A stretch of 64,000 nt of DNA from Thiorhodococcus mannitoliphagus (GTDB lineage Bacteria; Pseudomonadota; Gammaproteobacteria; Chromatiales; Chromatiaceae). The position numbers were made by a program, and so were the translations under genes. This document shows, in pieces, positions 1 through 9,325 of the stretch (position 1 is the stretch's first letter; the number at the start of each line of letters is the position of its first letter). Where the stretch lies: positions 1 to 64,000 of the forward strand of contig NZ_JAAIJR010000013.1 in assembly GCF_010915725.1 (NCBI RefSeq), given 5' to 3'. Below the pieces are notes generated by a model, which was given only the letters and a program-made list of their open reading frames with translations, made no database searches and had not been told where the DNA came from.

Positions 1-133
1 GCAGTTCCACTTTGCCCAAATGGGATATCCTCATCCGACCAAACTGCGGGTAAGTTCTTTCGCGTAAATCGCCTTAGGCACCCTCAGGTGTCCCAAGAGA
101 ATAGCGTTGACTTGCTTTCTATTGCTTGGGATT

Positions 134-158
134 TTGCAAGGCAGGTAATGCCTTGCAA
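134..158. repeat. Perfect 10-bp inverted repeat
   Basis: TTGCAAGGCA at 134-143 is followed by a 5-nt loop and its exact reverse complement at 149-158. It lies about 60 bp upstream of the truncated transposase start at 218. It could be an operator, a hairpin in the leader, or part of the end of the insertion sequence. There is no T-run after it, so a rho-independent terminator is unlikely. The rest of 1-217 shows no gene. Confidence 0.5.
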
Positions 159-217
159 GAACCTAAGCGTGGACGATACTGATTCTATGGCTCGAGCGCG
201 GACATGAGGAACAAACA

Positions 218-442
218 ATGGCGGCAGAGCTGATTGAAGGTAACGGCGATGAGGTGACCATCCAGGTCAAGGTCAACCTGAGCGGGACGATGCTCGAGGC
301 TGAAGAGCGCATCCAAAAGGCGTGCAGCGAAGCGGGCATGCTGGTGAGCGCCGAGGCGCTCAAGCGTTTAGAAAACGACGGCTTGCCGGTCGTCGTGGGC
401 GCGATCAAGTCGAGCAAACGCTGCGCCTCGCCGAAGACCTAA
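218..442 (+). pseudogene. Truncated N-terminus of an ISKra4-like transposase
   Basis: This short reading frame of 74 residues begins MAAELIEGNGDEVTIQVKVN and contains a MLEAEERIQKACSEAG segment followed by ALKRLENDG. From memory this matches the N-terminal region of ISKra4-family transposases, which normally continue for several hundred residues. Here the frame stops after about 70 residues, and a CTAG-bounded repeat begins 9 bp later. A plausible ribosome site (GAGGA) precedes the ATG, so a short peptide could still be made, but no transposase activity is expected. The family assignment is by recognition of the sequence pattern only. Confidence 0.5.
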
Positions 443-450
443 TAGACGCC

Positions 451-596
451 CTAGCGAGGCTTCGCCTCAGACCGACGCGTCATGCCATCGGGATCGCTAT
501 CGTCGGTTCGATCTCGATCCCGACGGCCTTGGATGGTCGGACGCTTCATCGGAATTTGACTCATCTGCAAGCATTTTGCGCCCTCAAAGATTCTAG
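451..596 (+). repeat. CTAG-bounded interspersed repeat, copy 1
   Basis: The 146-bp unit starts with CTAG and a GAGGC-TTC-GCCTC hairpin, has a short GATC-rich hexamer tract in the middle, and ends in GATTCTAG. Copies occur at 42193-42355 (opposite strand) and 44111-44298 (same strand). Here it ends 6 bp from the stop codon of the convergent gene at 602-2401. Confidence 0.85.
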
Positions 597-601
597 GGGC
601 A

Positions 602-2401
602 TCAGGCCGTCAGTTCCACTGCCTCCCGATGCACGAGCTCCCAGCCGCTGTAGAGCAGCACCAGCGCATGCAAACGCGCCTCGCCCAGAGGGTCGCGCAC
701 GCGCTGATCCCCGGCGTAGCGTTCGAGCTGTGCGCGGGCCTCCGCCAGCAGGCGCTCACGCTTGGCGGGGCTGTCCTCGGCGCGGCTCAGATACTTGAGT
801 TCGATCAGATAGGCATGGCGCATATCCGGATAGCGGAAATAGAAGGGTGCTAGATAGAGGTCGACAAAGCCCCCGGCCTGCTCGGATTCTGAAAACACCC
901 GAAAGTAAGGCGAGAGATTCAGCCAGGCGAGCAGAAAGCCCTGGATCATCTTCTCCCCTTGCAGAAAATCCCGCACGCTCGCCTGCGCGCCGATCTGCTC
1001 GGCGAGATAATCGAAAAAGGGCATCCAGTCGCCGCGATAGGCCATGTGGCGCAGCTTCTCGGCGATGTCATAGGTACTGGGCGAAAAAACGCCGGCTTCC
1101 TGATAGCCCTCGCGCAGATAGCCATACATCAACTGGCGCACGGTGCGATTCGGAATTTTCAACAAGGCCGCGCCTTCCTGCTCCCCGGCAAAGCTCAGCA
1201 GGCCCAGGTAATAGATCAGTGAGATGAAATTGTCCTCGCGCAACAAGCCTTCGGCCGGGAAGCTGGTCTGTACCTGCGCGACCACCTCGCCGGATTCGAT
1301 GATGGCACGCAGACGCGAGAAATTGCCGTTCAGGCGCACGGGCGTTTTGCCATCTGCGGCGGCCTTCAGCCGCTCTCGATCGCTCAGACGCTGATCCACC
1401 TGCACCAGATGGCGCAGCTTGCCGTAGTCGATGCGGACGTTGTGATCGATCAGATCGTCGGGCGGCAAACTGCGCTGCACCAGCGCGCGCAGGTAATAGA
1501 GCGCCATGTCGCTGTTGACGATGGGCTCTTGACGCAAGGGATGAAAGTGATAGTGGTTGTACCACTCATCAATCACCGCGCGATGAGCAGAGAATTCCTG
1601 CCCGAAGGCCGCGAATAGGGTTTCAAGCTCCGTATGGGTAAAGCCGAGCAAGGCACTGAATTCCGGCTCCAGACTGATATTAGTCCCGATGTTGAAACCG
1701 CTAGTCACATCATCGAGCGTAATCGGCGAGACGCCAGTGATGAACAGCCTGGCTAGCCCGCTGCCGGTGCGCCCGGCAGCCTCCTTCAATAAGGCAAAGA
1801 AATCGCGAAAGAATCCGCTGCTGTGGGTCAACTCGCGATAGGCTTCACTCCCGGCATTGACCAGGATGTTATTGGCGAAATTGTCATATTCGTCGATGAA
1901 CAGATAGAGCGACAGCCCACCCGCCTTCAGTTCCCCAAGCAGCCGCTCGAATCGTCGCGCCTGGGTCGCTTCCGTCAGCACGCGTTCTGCCGTTCCCGGC
2001 GGCAGGCGTTCCGCGTGGGTCTGCAGAAAATCGATCAGAATGATCCGGGTATAGTGCTCGAAAGACTCCTCGACCAAATCCGGACGTGAGCGCACGGCCG
2101 AGAAATCGAATCTCAGGCACAAATACTGTCCCCGTTCCGCCGTCGGCTGGCGCTGAATCCAGGTGTCGGCGAAGAGCGCATCGAAGCGCTCCGCCCAGTG
2201 CGCGTCGTAGTAGCACTCCATCACCGACTGCAATAAACTCTTGCCGAAGCGGCGCGGGCGAATCAGAAATAAGAAGCGCCCGGCCTGCTCCAGTAACGGC
2301 AAATACCGGGTTTTGTCGACATAGTATTCATGCCCCTCGCGCAGCTTGATGAAATCCGCCACGCCATAGGGGATGCGCCAGGGTTGGTCGGTTGCCTTCA
2401 T
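602..2401 (-). CDS. AAA-ATPase-like / PD-(D/E)XK nuclease-like protein
   Basis: This 599-residue protein has the two-part layout of the large AAA-ATPase_like plus DUF1703-type nuclease family. The N-terminus reads IPYGVADFIKLREGHEYYVDKT, followed by a Walker A-like RPRRFGKS (about 48-55) and a Walker B-like LYLFIDEYDNF (about 165-175). Near the C-terminus, VDLYLAP followed by YLIELKYL gives the D...ExK pattern of PD-(D/E)XK nucleases. The ATG at 2401 is chosen because the homologous region begins there; the frame itself stays open to 2608. The family is abundant and mobile and its role is not settled (defence, toxin or selfish gene have been suggested). Repeats and transposase fragments on both sides fit horizontal spread. 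Confidence 0.8.
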   Translation of the reverse strand: MKATDQPWRIPYGVADFIKLREGHEYYVDKTRYLPLLEQAGRFLFLIRPRRFGKSLLQSVMECYYDAHWAERFDALFADTWIQRQPTAERGQYLCLRFDFSAVRSRPDLVEESFEHYTRIILIDFLQTHAERLPPGTAERVLTEATQARRFERLLGELKAGGLSLYLFIDEYDNFANNILVNAGSEAYRELTHSSGFFRDFFALLKEAAGRTGSGLARLFITGVSPITLDDVTSGFNIGTNISLEPEFSALLGFTHTELETLFAAFGQEFSAHRAVIDEWYNHYHFHPLRQEPIVNSDMALYYLRALVQRSLPPDDLIDHNVRIDYGKLRHLVQVDQRLSDRERLKAAADGKTPVRLNGNFSRLRAIIESGEVVAQVQTSFPAEGLLREDNFISLIYYLGLLSFAGEQEGAALLKIPNRTVRQLMYGYLREGYQEAGVFSPSTYDIAEKLRHMAYRGDWMPFFDYLAEQIGAQASVRDFLQGEKMIQGFLLAWLNLSPYFRVFSESEQAGGFVDLYLAPFYFRYPDMRHAYLIELKYLSRAEDSPAKRERLLAEARAQLERYAGDQRVRDPLGEARLHALVLLYSGWELVHREAVELTA

Positions 2402-2503
2402 GCCCGCCGTGCTCCGTTTCGTCCAATTGGATTTGCGACAGGATACCAATGCCTTTGACTCGACCGGGGCTTTCAGACCCATGTACGAGCGGGCGATGGT
2501 TGG

Positions 2504-3646
2504 GTGCCGCATTTCACCTCGGTGATTAACTGGAGTTTGCGCATCGGCCTGGGTCTGCTGCAACAGGTCGCGCCGATCGACGTGCCCTGGATGGCGATCA
2601 TCGATCATTCCATTGATGTCGGCACGAAGAAGGCGCTCGTGGTGCTGCGGGTCCCGCTGGCGGCGTTGGCTCTGCGCGGTGCCGCCCTTCGACTTGAAGA
2701 TTGTCAGTGTATTGGGCTGGTCGTCGCCGAGACGGTCAACGCTAAGACGGTCGCGCAGCAGCTTAAGGCGATCTTCGCACGTGCCGGTTTACCCTCGGCG
2801 ATCACCAAGGACAGCGACGCCACCCTCAACAAAGGCGTGCGGTTGTGGATGGACCAGGCGCAGACCACCGTCGCGCTGACCGAGGATCTCGGTCATGTCA
2901 TGGCCAGTGCACTCAAGGCACAGTTCGAGCCGACCGAGCACTACAAACGCTTCACCACGCTGGCAACGAAGGCCGCGAAAGCGCTGCGGCAAACCGACTT
3001 AGCCTTTCTCGTGCCGCCGAAACTGCGCAGCAAGGGGCGCTTTCTCAGCGTCGCCAAGCTCGCCCGCTGGGGTGAGAAGATGCTCGAGGTGATGGCCGTC
3101 AAAGGCCGCGCCAAGAAGGGCAGCACCTTGGCGAGGCTGCGCGCGTTCATCACCGCGTTCGCCACCACCGCCGTGACCGTCTCCCAACTCATGGAGATCC
3201 TCAAGAACAAAGGACTCGACCCTCACACCGAAGCGCAGTGTCGCCAACTGGCAGAACACTTGCCCGCCGATTCCCGCGTCAAACAGCGTTTCTGCCTCTG
3301 GCTCGATCACCACAGTGCCATCCAGCGCCACCTAACCGATCTGCCGCTCATCGTCAGCAGCGACATCCTCGAATCGCTGTTCGGTCACTTCAAGTACATC
3401 CTCGAACGCAGCCCGCAGGCCGATATGAACCGCACCACGCTGTTGCTTCCAGCGCTCTGCGGCAACCCCGATCAGGCCACCCTGGCAAACGCGCTTGCAA
3501 ACGCCTCTCACGGCGACCTGGTGGCTTGGGAGACGGCGCAGATCCCTATACCCAGCGCAAGAAAAGGGCAGCATTCTTTGCCACCGATCAAAGCCAAAAA
3601 GCGGGAGATTCTTCGCTCGAATAATGGCCCGATTTCGACATCCTAG
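2504..3646 (+). pseudogene. 5'-truncated DDE-type transposase
   Basis: The open frame starts after a TGA at 2456 without a convincing start (only a GTG at 2504). It encodes HFTSVINWSLRIGLGLL, then a first acidic motif in WMAIIDHSIDVGTKKA, a second in ITKDSDATLNKGV, and a late SSDILESLFGHFKYI. That order resembles a DDE/RNase-H-fold transposase core lacking its N-terminal DNA-binding domain. The missing 5' part coincides with the border of the divergent AAA-ATPase-like gene, so a rearrangement probably removed it. I do not recognise the IS family with certainty. Confidence 0.55.
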
Positions 3647-4035
3647 GGCGGCGCTCGGATCAATCGTCGCCGGCGCCGGCAAAGGCAGCATCTGCGCTGG
3701 GCCTTGGCACAGCACGCGGCGCCCCAACTCCATCAGGTTATCGGTAATGCGCGGTTTTGCTCCGGGTGCCCAATCGACAGCCTTCCCGTGGAGAGGCGTC
3801 TGATCGCCGACGGCGATGTCACGATCTTGGCGTGAGGCCTTGTTCTCAGCGGGTGCCATGCTGAGGCTCGCTCCTACTTCCCTCAAACGACGCAATATTC
3901 TCGCCCAGTCTCCTTCTGAGAGGCCGTCTGACAAGGGGCGACTTTAGTCGCCCTTGGCACTGGCGAGAGGACGAATGAATTCGCCCCTACAGCTTGGGCG
4001 ATGGCAATATTCAGACCGCCTCTGAGACAGTCCGC
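3647..4035. other. Gene-free stretch with possible transposase debris
   Basis: About 390 bp without a supported gene. One plus-strand frame around 3700-3835 can be read as ALAQHAAPQLHQVIGNARFC, ending in a run that looks like a protein C-terminus. It may be decayed transposase sequence, but I could not assign it. No clear promoter or terminator is visible. Confidence 0.3.
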
Positions 4036-4461
4036 TCAGTCCCCAAACTGCCGAAGGAAATGATTTGGCGTCATGATGGGCAGCGTTGCGCTGGCGAAAT
4101 CGTCCGTATTTAGCGTCACGACGACGTCGAGACCGTTTACCCTCGCGGATTCATGCGTGAGGGCGTCGTCAAGGTAGGGGAAGCCTAGCGTGAGCGCGGC
4201 GTCGACGACCGAGGCGTTGATCGGGGCGACTGACAGCATGTGCCTGAGTTCTTGGATTCGCTCTTCAGCGCTCTCGGTGCCGTGCTTGCTCGAGAGCAGT
4301 TCATAGAGCGTTTCGATAGCTGATGCGCAGAGATAACCTTCGACGCGGCCATTTGCGGCGCTTGTCAGCACTTGGACGGACTCTTGTGTCTCCGCACTTT
4401 GGTTCGTGAGTGCATCGGTGAGCACGGTGATGTCGAATAGGGCCTTGATTCGTCCGTTCAT
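4036..4461 (-). CDS. PIN-domain protein, probable VapC-like RNase
   Basis: This protein of about 141 residues begins MNGRIKALFDITVLTDALTN and has the PIN-domain acidic pattern. A first Asp sits in LFDITVLTD, a central Glu in SAIETLYELL, and YLDDALTHESARVNGLD lies near the end, followed by VVTLNTDDF. PIN proteins of toxin-antitoxin systems are Mg-dependent ribonucleases. The ATG at 4461 is preferred because GGAGAGG sits directly upstream; the frame continues to 4530 without a better start. No antitoxin gene with a DNA-binding domain is recognisable immediately upstream, so it is either an orphan toxin or a stand-alone PIN enzyme. Confidence 0.7.
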   Translation of the reverse strand: MNGRIKALFDITVLTDALTNQSAETQESVQVLTSAANGRVEGYLCASAIETLYELLSSKHGTESAEERIQELRHMLSVAPINASVVDAALTLGFPYLDDALTHESARVNGLDVVVTLNTDDFASATLPIMTPNHFLRQFGD

Positions 4462-4530
4462 ATTCCTCTCCGTTTGTTCCTGGGCTAGGCGTTCCGCTTG
4501 CGGTTCTGAGCCTCGGATCGCATTCTCCAC

Positions 4531-4900
4531 GTCCTTCTTGAGCGTCAGTGCTGGTTAGCTTGCTCGCTTTGCGATCAAGCCCTGTGCGCTAGCGCAGCTT
4601 TAACCATCACCGAGTGCCTTTCGGCTTGCTGCGACGCTCTTCATGCGCGACGGCTCACTCCACTTTGTCGGACAAGGGCTTGGTGCTGTCGTCGGGCGTC
4701 TGTTGCAACAGGAGGCCAAGCGCTCGGAGGAAACCCGCCGGCTAGATTCTGCCTCGACTCGCGTTGATGCGCGAGCCCGATTTTCAATTCGCTTCCGCGA
4801 CTTAGGACTTTCGTCGGGATCTCTTGGTGATTGCGCGCGGCGGATCCGACGGGTGGCATGATCGAGGCGTGCTTGCGGTCGGCTAGCACTGAGGGGGTGC
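4531..4900. other. Gene-free stretch
   Basis: About 370 bp between the PIN gene and the invertase gene. I see no supported coding region, repeat or RNA gene. A partner antitoxin for the PIN gene would be expected here but none is recognisable. Confidence 0.4.
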
Positions 4901-6271
4901 TTAGCCGTCAGGTCCATGCGGGAAGCAGTCGAGCAAGGACTCGTTTTCCATGAGGCGATGGGCGAAGAGGTAGCCGGCGGCACTCCAGAGCTGGTTGAGG
5001 TGGGCTCGGCGCCCGATGAGGTTGCCGCGCTTGCCGTCGTAATACTCTGGCCATTGGTCTGCGGGCAGGGCGCGGTCGGCGGTCTCGATGGCGAGCTGGG
5101 CGAGATCACCGCGTCCGGTCTTGAGGGCGGCGGCGGTGAAGGCCCAGAGCAGCACCGGCCAGTTGCCGCCGTTGTGGTATGACCAGGGGGCGTTCTTGGG
5201 GTCGCTGCCGGTCATGAAGCCCCATTCTTTGCCGGCCACGGCGGGGTAGAGGAGCTTGCAGGGCATTTCGCCGATGAGATCCGGCCAGCGGTCGCTGTAG
5301 AGGAACATGATGCGGGCGGCTTCGTCGCGTGTTGTGACGCCGAAGAGGATGCTGAGCAGATTGCCGAGGGCGAAGAAGCGGAAGTCCATGCGCCCCGGAC
5401 CGAGGTTGCCGACCAGATAGCCCGCGCGGTCCGGGAGCCAGTCCGCGACCCATTCCGGGATGGATTCCGGGTAGATGTTCAGCATGTTGATGCTGCCGTC
5501 GCCAAACTCTTCCGTCTGGTAGCGGTGGATGGTGCGAAGCTGATTGAGGTCCAGCCAGTAGAAGAACCGCAGATAACTGCGCAGCGAGGTGGCGCGTTTG
5601 GCGGAGAGGTCGATCAGGGCGCGGTTCTCGGCGCTCTCGTCGAGGAGATCCAGTGCGGTGATCAGCATGGCATAGAAGAGCGCCTGGATCTCGAGCGGAT
5701 GTCCGTAGACGCCCATGCGCCGATCGATCATGAAGGCGCCGTCCGGGACCAACAGGGTTGGAAAGACTTCGAAGCCTTCCTTTAGGGTCAGGTCCATGAT
5801 GCTGCGGAGTACGCGCTGGACGCGTTCCTCGCGCGCCAGGTCGCGGTCGCCGCTCATCCGCTGATAGATGCCGAGGAGGATGACCCACCACATCATGGCG
5901 TCGACCGGTGCAACGCGCCCGATCGCCTGGTCTCCGAAATCGGCGCGAATGCTCTCGCCGGCTCTAAGGTCGTGGATGACGCGGAAGCTTGCGGGCAGCA
6001 TGGCCGGCTCAAGCTCGTGGCCGTGGATGCATTTGTGCTGGCTGCGTAGCTCCAGGACCGTAAGTAAGAAATTGCGGACGATGGCGTGGTTGCCGTCGGC
6101 CATGAAGACGAGTGCGGAGGGAACGAAATCTCGGATGAAGCAGTCGTGATAGTTCGCGGCGACCGCGCCAGCCGGGTCCATGGCTGCGACCGTGCCGACC
6201 GGCTGACCGCGATAGTTCATGACCGAGGAGGCGAGCAGCTCGATCGCGGATTCAATGGCGTCATTCATCAT
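4901..6271 (-). CDS. GH100 neutral/alkaline invertase
   Basis: This 456-residue cytosolic enzyme is predicted to hydrolyse sucrose to glucose and fructose. The sequence carries the family signatures: FIRDFVPSALVFMADG near residue 45, GRVAPVDAMMWW with the expected catalytic Asp at 124, DPKNAPWSYHNGGNWPVLLW near 358-377, and WPEYYDGK with the expected acid/base Glu at 409. Length is normal for bacterial members. No signal peptide is visible. GH100 is best known from cyanobacteria and plants. The gene is followed on the same strand by none of the usual sucrose synthesis genes in this window. It lies just downstream of the DUF815 ATPase gene (gap about 18 bp), so the two may be co-transcribed. 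Confidence 0.9.
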   Translation of the reverse strand: MMNDAIESAIELLASSVMNYRGQPVGTVAAMDPAGAVAANYHDCFIRDFVPSALVFMADGNHAIVRNFLLTVLELRSQHKCIHGHELEPAMLPASFRVIHDLRAGESIRADFGDQAIGRVAPVDAMMWWVILLGIYQRMSGDRDLAREERVQRVLRSIMDLTLKEGFEVFPTLLVPDGAFMIDRRMGVYGHPLEIQALFYAMLITALDLLDESAENRALIDLSAKRATSLRSYLRFFYWLDLNQLRTIHRYQTEEFGDGSINMLNIYPESIPEWVADWLPDRAGYLVGNLGPGRMDFRFFALGNLLSILFGVTTRDEAARIMFLYSDRWPDLIGEMPCKLLYPAVAGKEWGFMTGSDPKNAPWSYHNGGNWPVLLWAFTAAALKTGRGDLAQLAIETADRALPADQWPEYYDGKRGNLIGRRAHLNQLWSAAGYLFAHRLMENESLLDCFPHGPDG

Positions 6272-6289
6272 GCGGCGATGATAGCGGTT

Positions 6290-7171
6290 TCAGCCTTGAT
6301 TCTCGCGTCCGATCCAATCGCGCGCGAATTGCCAGGCGGTGCGTCCGCTGCGTGATCCGCGGCGCAGCGCCCACTGCAGCGCGGCGCGCTCGATCGGCGG
6401 CCACTCGGATGTTTTTTGTTTGGTGTTGGTATCGGCCAGGCGAGCGATCCAATGGTGGACGACCTCGAGGTATTGCTGCTGGCTGAAGGGATGAAAGGAG
6501 ACCCAGAGGCCGAAGCGGTCGGAGAGTGAGATCTTTTCCTCAACCGACTCCCCATGATGCAGCTCGCCGTCCTGGATGCGCGCCTCCTGGTTCTCGGACT
6601 GGAATTCGGGGAGTAGGTGGCGGCGGTTGGAGGTCGCGTAGATGAGCACGTTTTCGGGGGTGGCGGCGATGGATCCGTCGAGGGCGGCTTTGAGCGCCTT
6701 GTAGCTGGATTCGTTGGCTTCGAAGGAAAGGTCGTCGCAGAAGAGAATGAAAGGCTCAGGGCGTCCGACGATGAGATCGAGGATGTCGGGAAGCTGGATG
6801 AGGTCGTCCTTATCAACCTCGATGAGGCGCAGTCCGGCGTCTCTGTGAGCATTGAAGACGGCCTTCACCAAGGATGACTTGCCGGTGCCGCGGGAACCCC
6901 AAAGGAGGACATTGTTTGCGGGACGACCGCGAATGAACTGCGCTGTGTTGCGGGCAATCTCGTCTTTTTGGCGCTCCAGACAGAGCAAGTCGTCAAAGGC
7001 GAGCTGCTGCGGCACCTTGATTGGCTGCAGCCAGCCGCGCTCGGCGTTGCGGCGCCAGCGGAAGGCGTGAGCGGACCAGTCGGGCTGGGCGAGCTCTGGG
7101 CTGGGGATGAGCTGCTCGATTCGCTCGAGGAGTGTTTCGAGGCGGGTGATGAGTTTGGCGGCGCTGGACAT
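6290..7171 (-). CDS. DUF815-type P-loop ATPase
   Basis: This protein of about 293 residues has a DUF815 architecture. A leading segment is followed by WGSRGTGKSSLV (Walker A, about 91-102), FILFCDDLSFEANE (Walker B), and ATSNRRHLLPEF, a sensor-like motif typical of AAA+ proteins. It continues with LSDRFGLWVSFHPFSQQQYL. The family is widespread but its cellular role is undefined. I chose the ATG at 7171 (MSSAAKLITRLETLLERIEQ); the frame extends to 7252 and no strong ribosome site decides between them. It sits upstream of the invertase gene on the same strand. Confidence 0.8.
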   Translation of the reverse strand: MSSAAKLITRLETLLERIEQLIPSPELAQPDWSAHAFRWRRNAERGWLQPIKVPQQLAFDDLLCLERQKDEIARNTAQFIRGRPANNVLLWGSRGTGKSSLVKAVFNAHRDAGLRLIEVDKDDLIQLPDILDLIVGRPEPFILFCDDLSFEANESSYKALKAALDGSIAATPENVLIYATSNRRHLLPEFQSENQEARIQDGELHHGESVEEKISLSDRFGLWVSFHPFSQQQYLEVVHHWIARLADTNTKQKTSEWPPIERAALQWALRRGSRSGRTAWQFARDWIGRENQG

Positions 7172-7406
7172 TGGGCGGACTTGGGTGGGGGCATTGCTTG
7201 CTCGGCCGCAGTGAGTGCGGACAGCGGAGCCGACATGCCGGAGTCTGGTCAATCGAAGCCGTGGCTTCCTGATTGGTGGACTGCGCTGCGCTTGTCCACC
7301 TTAGGAGACTCGGTGACGAAGCTGGAACTCCGTCACCTGGCACCGAGCGTGCGGCGGGATGGGTGGACGTCGCTCTCGCGCGTCCATCCAACCGCCCATG
7401 GTGTGG

Positions 7407-9074
7407 CTACGCCGAGAGGCGCCGGTACTTGAGTCGGTGCGGCTGGTCCGCATCGCTGCCCAGGCGCCGATGGCGATCGGCCTCGTAATCCGCGTAGTTG
7501 CCCTCGAACCAGACGGCCTCTGAGTCGCCTTCGAAGGCCAGGATGTGCGTGGCGACGCGATCCAAGAACCAGCGATCATGGCTGATGACCACGGCGCAGC
7601 CGGGGAAGACCAGCAGGGCCTCTTCGAGCGCGCGCAGGGTTTCGACGTCCAGGTCGTTGGTCGGTTCGTCGAGGAGCAGCAGGTTGCCGCCGCTCTTCAG
7701 CACCTTGGCCAGATGAACGCGGTTGCGCTCACCGCCGGAGAGGTCGCCAATGCGCTTCTGCTGATCCGTGCCCTTGAAATTGAAGCGCCCGCAATAGGCG
7801 CGCGAGGGCATCTCGTAGCGGCCGACGATGATGTTGTCGGCGCCGTCCGAGATCTCTTCCCAGATGGTCTTGCTGTCATCCAGTGCGTCGCGGCTTTGGT
7901 CGACGTAGGCCACCTGCACCGTCTCGCCGACCCGCAGCGTGCCGGAATCCGGCTGCTCCTTGCCGGTGATGATGCGGAAGAGGGTGGTCTTGCCCGCGCC
8001 ATTGGGGCCAATGATGCCGACGATGCCGCCCGCAGGGAGGTTGAAGGAGAGGTTCTCGTAGAGCAAGTTGTCGCCGTAGGCCTTCTTGAGCCCCTCGGCC
8101 TCGATGACCAGGTTGCCGAGACGGGGACCCGGTGGGATGTAGATCTCGTTGGTCTCGTTGCGGGACTGGAAGTCCTGCGACTGCAGCTCGTCGAAGCGTG
8201 CCAGGCGGGCCTTGCTCTTGGCGTGGCGACCCTTGGGGTTGGTCCGTACCCACTCCAGCTCCTGCTTCATCGCCTTGATGCGCGCCTGCTCCTGCTTCTG
8301 CTCCAACTCCAGACGCTGCTCCTTCTGGTCGAGCCAGGAGGAGTAATTGCCTTCCCAGGGGATGCCGTGGCCGCGATCCAGCTCCAGGATCCAGCCGGCG
8401 ACGTTGTCGAGGAAGTAGCGGTCATGAGTGACGGCGACCACGGTGCCGGGATATTCGTGGAGGAAGCGTTCCAGCCAGGCCACGGATTCAGCATCGAGGT
8501 GGTTCGTGGGCTCGTCGAGCAGTAGCATGTCCGGCTTGGAGAGCAGCAGCTTGCAGAGCGCGACGCGGCGGCGCTCGCCGCCGGAGAGCTTTGTGACGTC
8601 GGCGTCCCAGGGCGGCAGGCGCAGGGCATCGGCCGCGACCTCGAGGGTTCGATCGAGGTTGTGCCCGTCCGTGGCCTCGATGAGGTTTTCGAGTTCGCCT
8701 TGTTCCTTGGCCAAGGCGTCGAAATCGGCGTCCGGCTCGGCGTAGGCGGCGTAGACGGCGTCCAATCGCTCCAAGGCTTGCTTGATGTGGCTCAAGGCCT
8801 CCTCGACGTTGCCGCGGACATCCTTGCTCGGGTCCAGCTGCGGCTCTTGAGGCAGATAACCGACATTGATCCCTGGCTGCGGACGCGCTTCGCCCTCGAT
8901 CTCGGTGTCGATGCCGGCCATGATCCGCAGCAGCGAGGACTTGCCCGAGCCGTTGAGACCGAGCACGCCGATCTTGGCGCCGGGGAAAAAGGAAAGAGAG
9001 ATGTCGCGCAGGATGACGCGCTTGGGCGGCACAATCTTGCCGACCCGGTTCATCGTATAAATATATTGAGCCAT
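7407..9074 (-). CDS. ettA: Energy-dependent translational throttle protein EttA (ABC-F)
   Basis: This 555-residue ABC-F protein has two ATPase domains and no membrane segment. The first domain has Walker A GLNGSGKS and signature [11 protein letters not shown]; the second has GPNGAGKT and [11 protein letters not shown]. The linker is a charged helix around residues 240-300 with [19 protein letters not shown], matching the P-site-tRNA interaction motif of EttA. EttA binds the ribosomal E site and gates entry into elongation according to the ATP/ADP ratio. Length and domain order are complete. Confidence 0.95.
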   Translation of the reverse strand: MAQYIYTMNRVGKIVPPKRVILRDISLSFFPGAKIGVLGLNGSGKSSLLRIMAGIDTEIEGEARPQPGINVGYLPQEPQLDPSKDVRGNVEEALSHIKQALERLDAVYAAYAEPDADFDALAKEQGELENLIEATDGHNLDRTLEVAADALRLPPWDADVTKLSGGERRRVALCKLLLSKPDMLLLDEPTNHLDAESVAWLERFLHEYPGTVVAVTHDRYFLDNVAGWILELDRGHGIPWEGNYSSWLDQKEQRLELEQKQEQARIKAMKQELEWVRTNPKGRHAKSKARLARFDELQSQDFQSRNETNEIYIPPGPRLGNLVIEAEGLKKAYGDNLLYENLSFNLPAGGIVGIIGPNGAGKTTLFRIITGKEQPDSGTLRVGETVQVAYVDQSRDALDDSKTIWEEISDGADNIIVGRYEMPSRAYCGRFNFKGTDQQKRIGDLSGGERNRVHLAKVLKSGGNLLLLDEPTNDLDVETLRALEEALLVFPGCAVVISHDRWFLDRVATHILAFEGDSEAVWFEGNYADYEADRHRRLGSDADQPHRLKYRRLSA

Positions 9075-9325
9075 GGGATGATGAGGATGCGTCGTTCAGA
9101 AGGCGGTGTGAGGGGTTCGCGTCAGAAATCCGCAGTCGATCTGCGGCGGGGTGTTGCGCCCCAGGTACGACTGCGCATTCTGCGCTGTCGCTGCACAAAT
9201 GTCCAAGCGTCGGCGCGCTGCGCCTGTTCTGTGACAGAATCATCGGCAACGCCCTGGATCCCGGCGGGAGACTATGATTCATTCAGGACGATGAGGATTC
9301 GGTTGAAGCTCGGAGTACGCATGGC
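9075..9325. promoter_or_regulatory. Divergent intergenic region with a 13-bp palindrome
   Basis: The region separates the divergently transcribed ettA and HDOD genes and should contain both promoters. TTCTGT-G-ACAGAA at 9227-9239 is a perfect 6-bp palindrome around one base, the size of a dimeric regulator site. I cannot assign a regulator, and no clear -10/-35 pair stands out. Confidence 0.35.
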
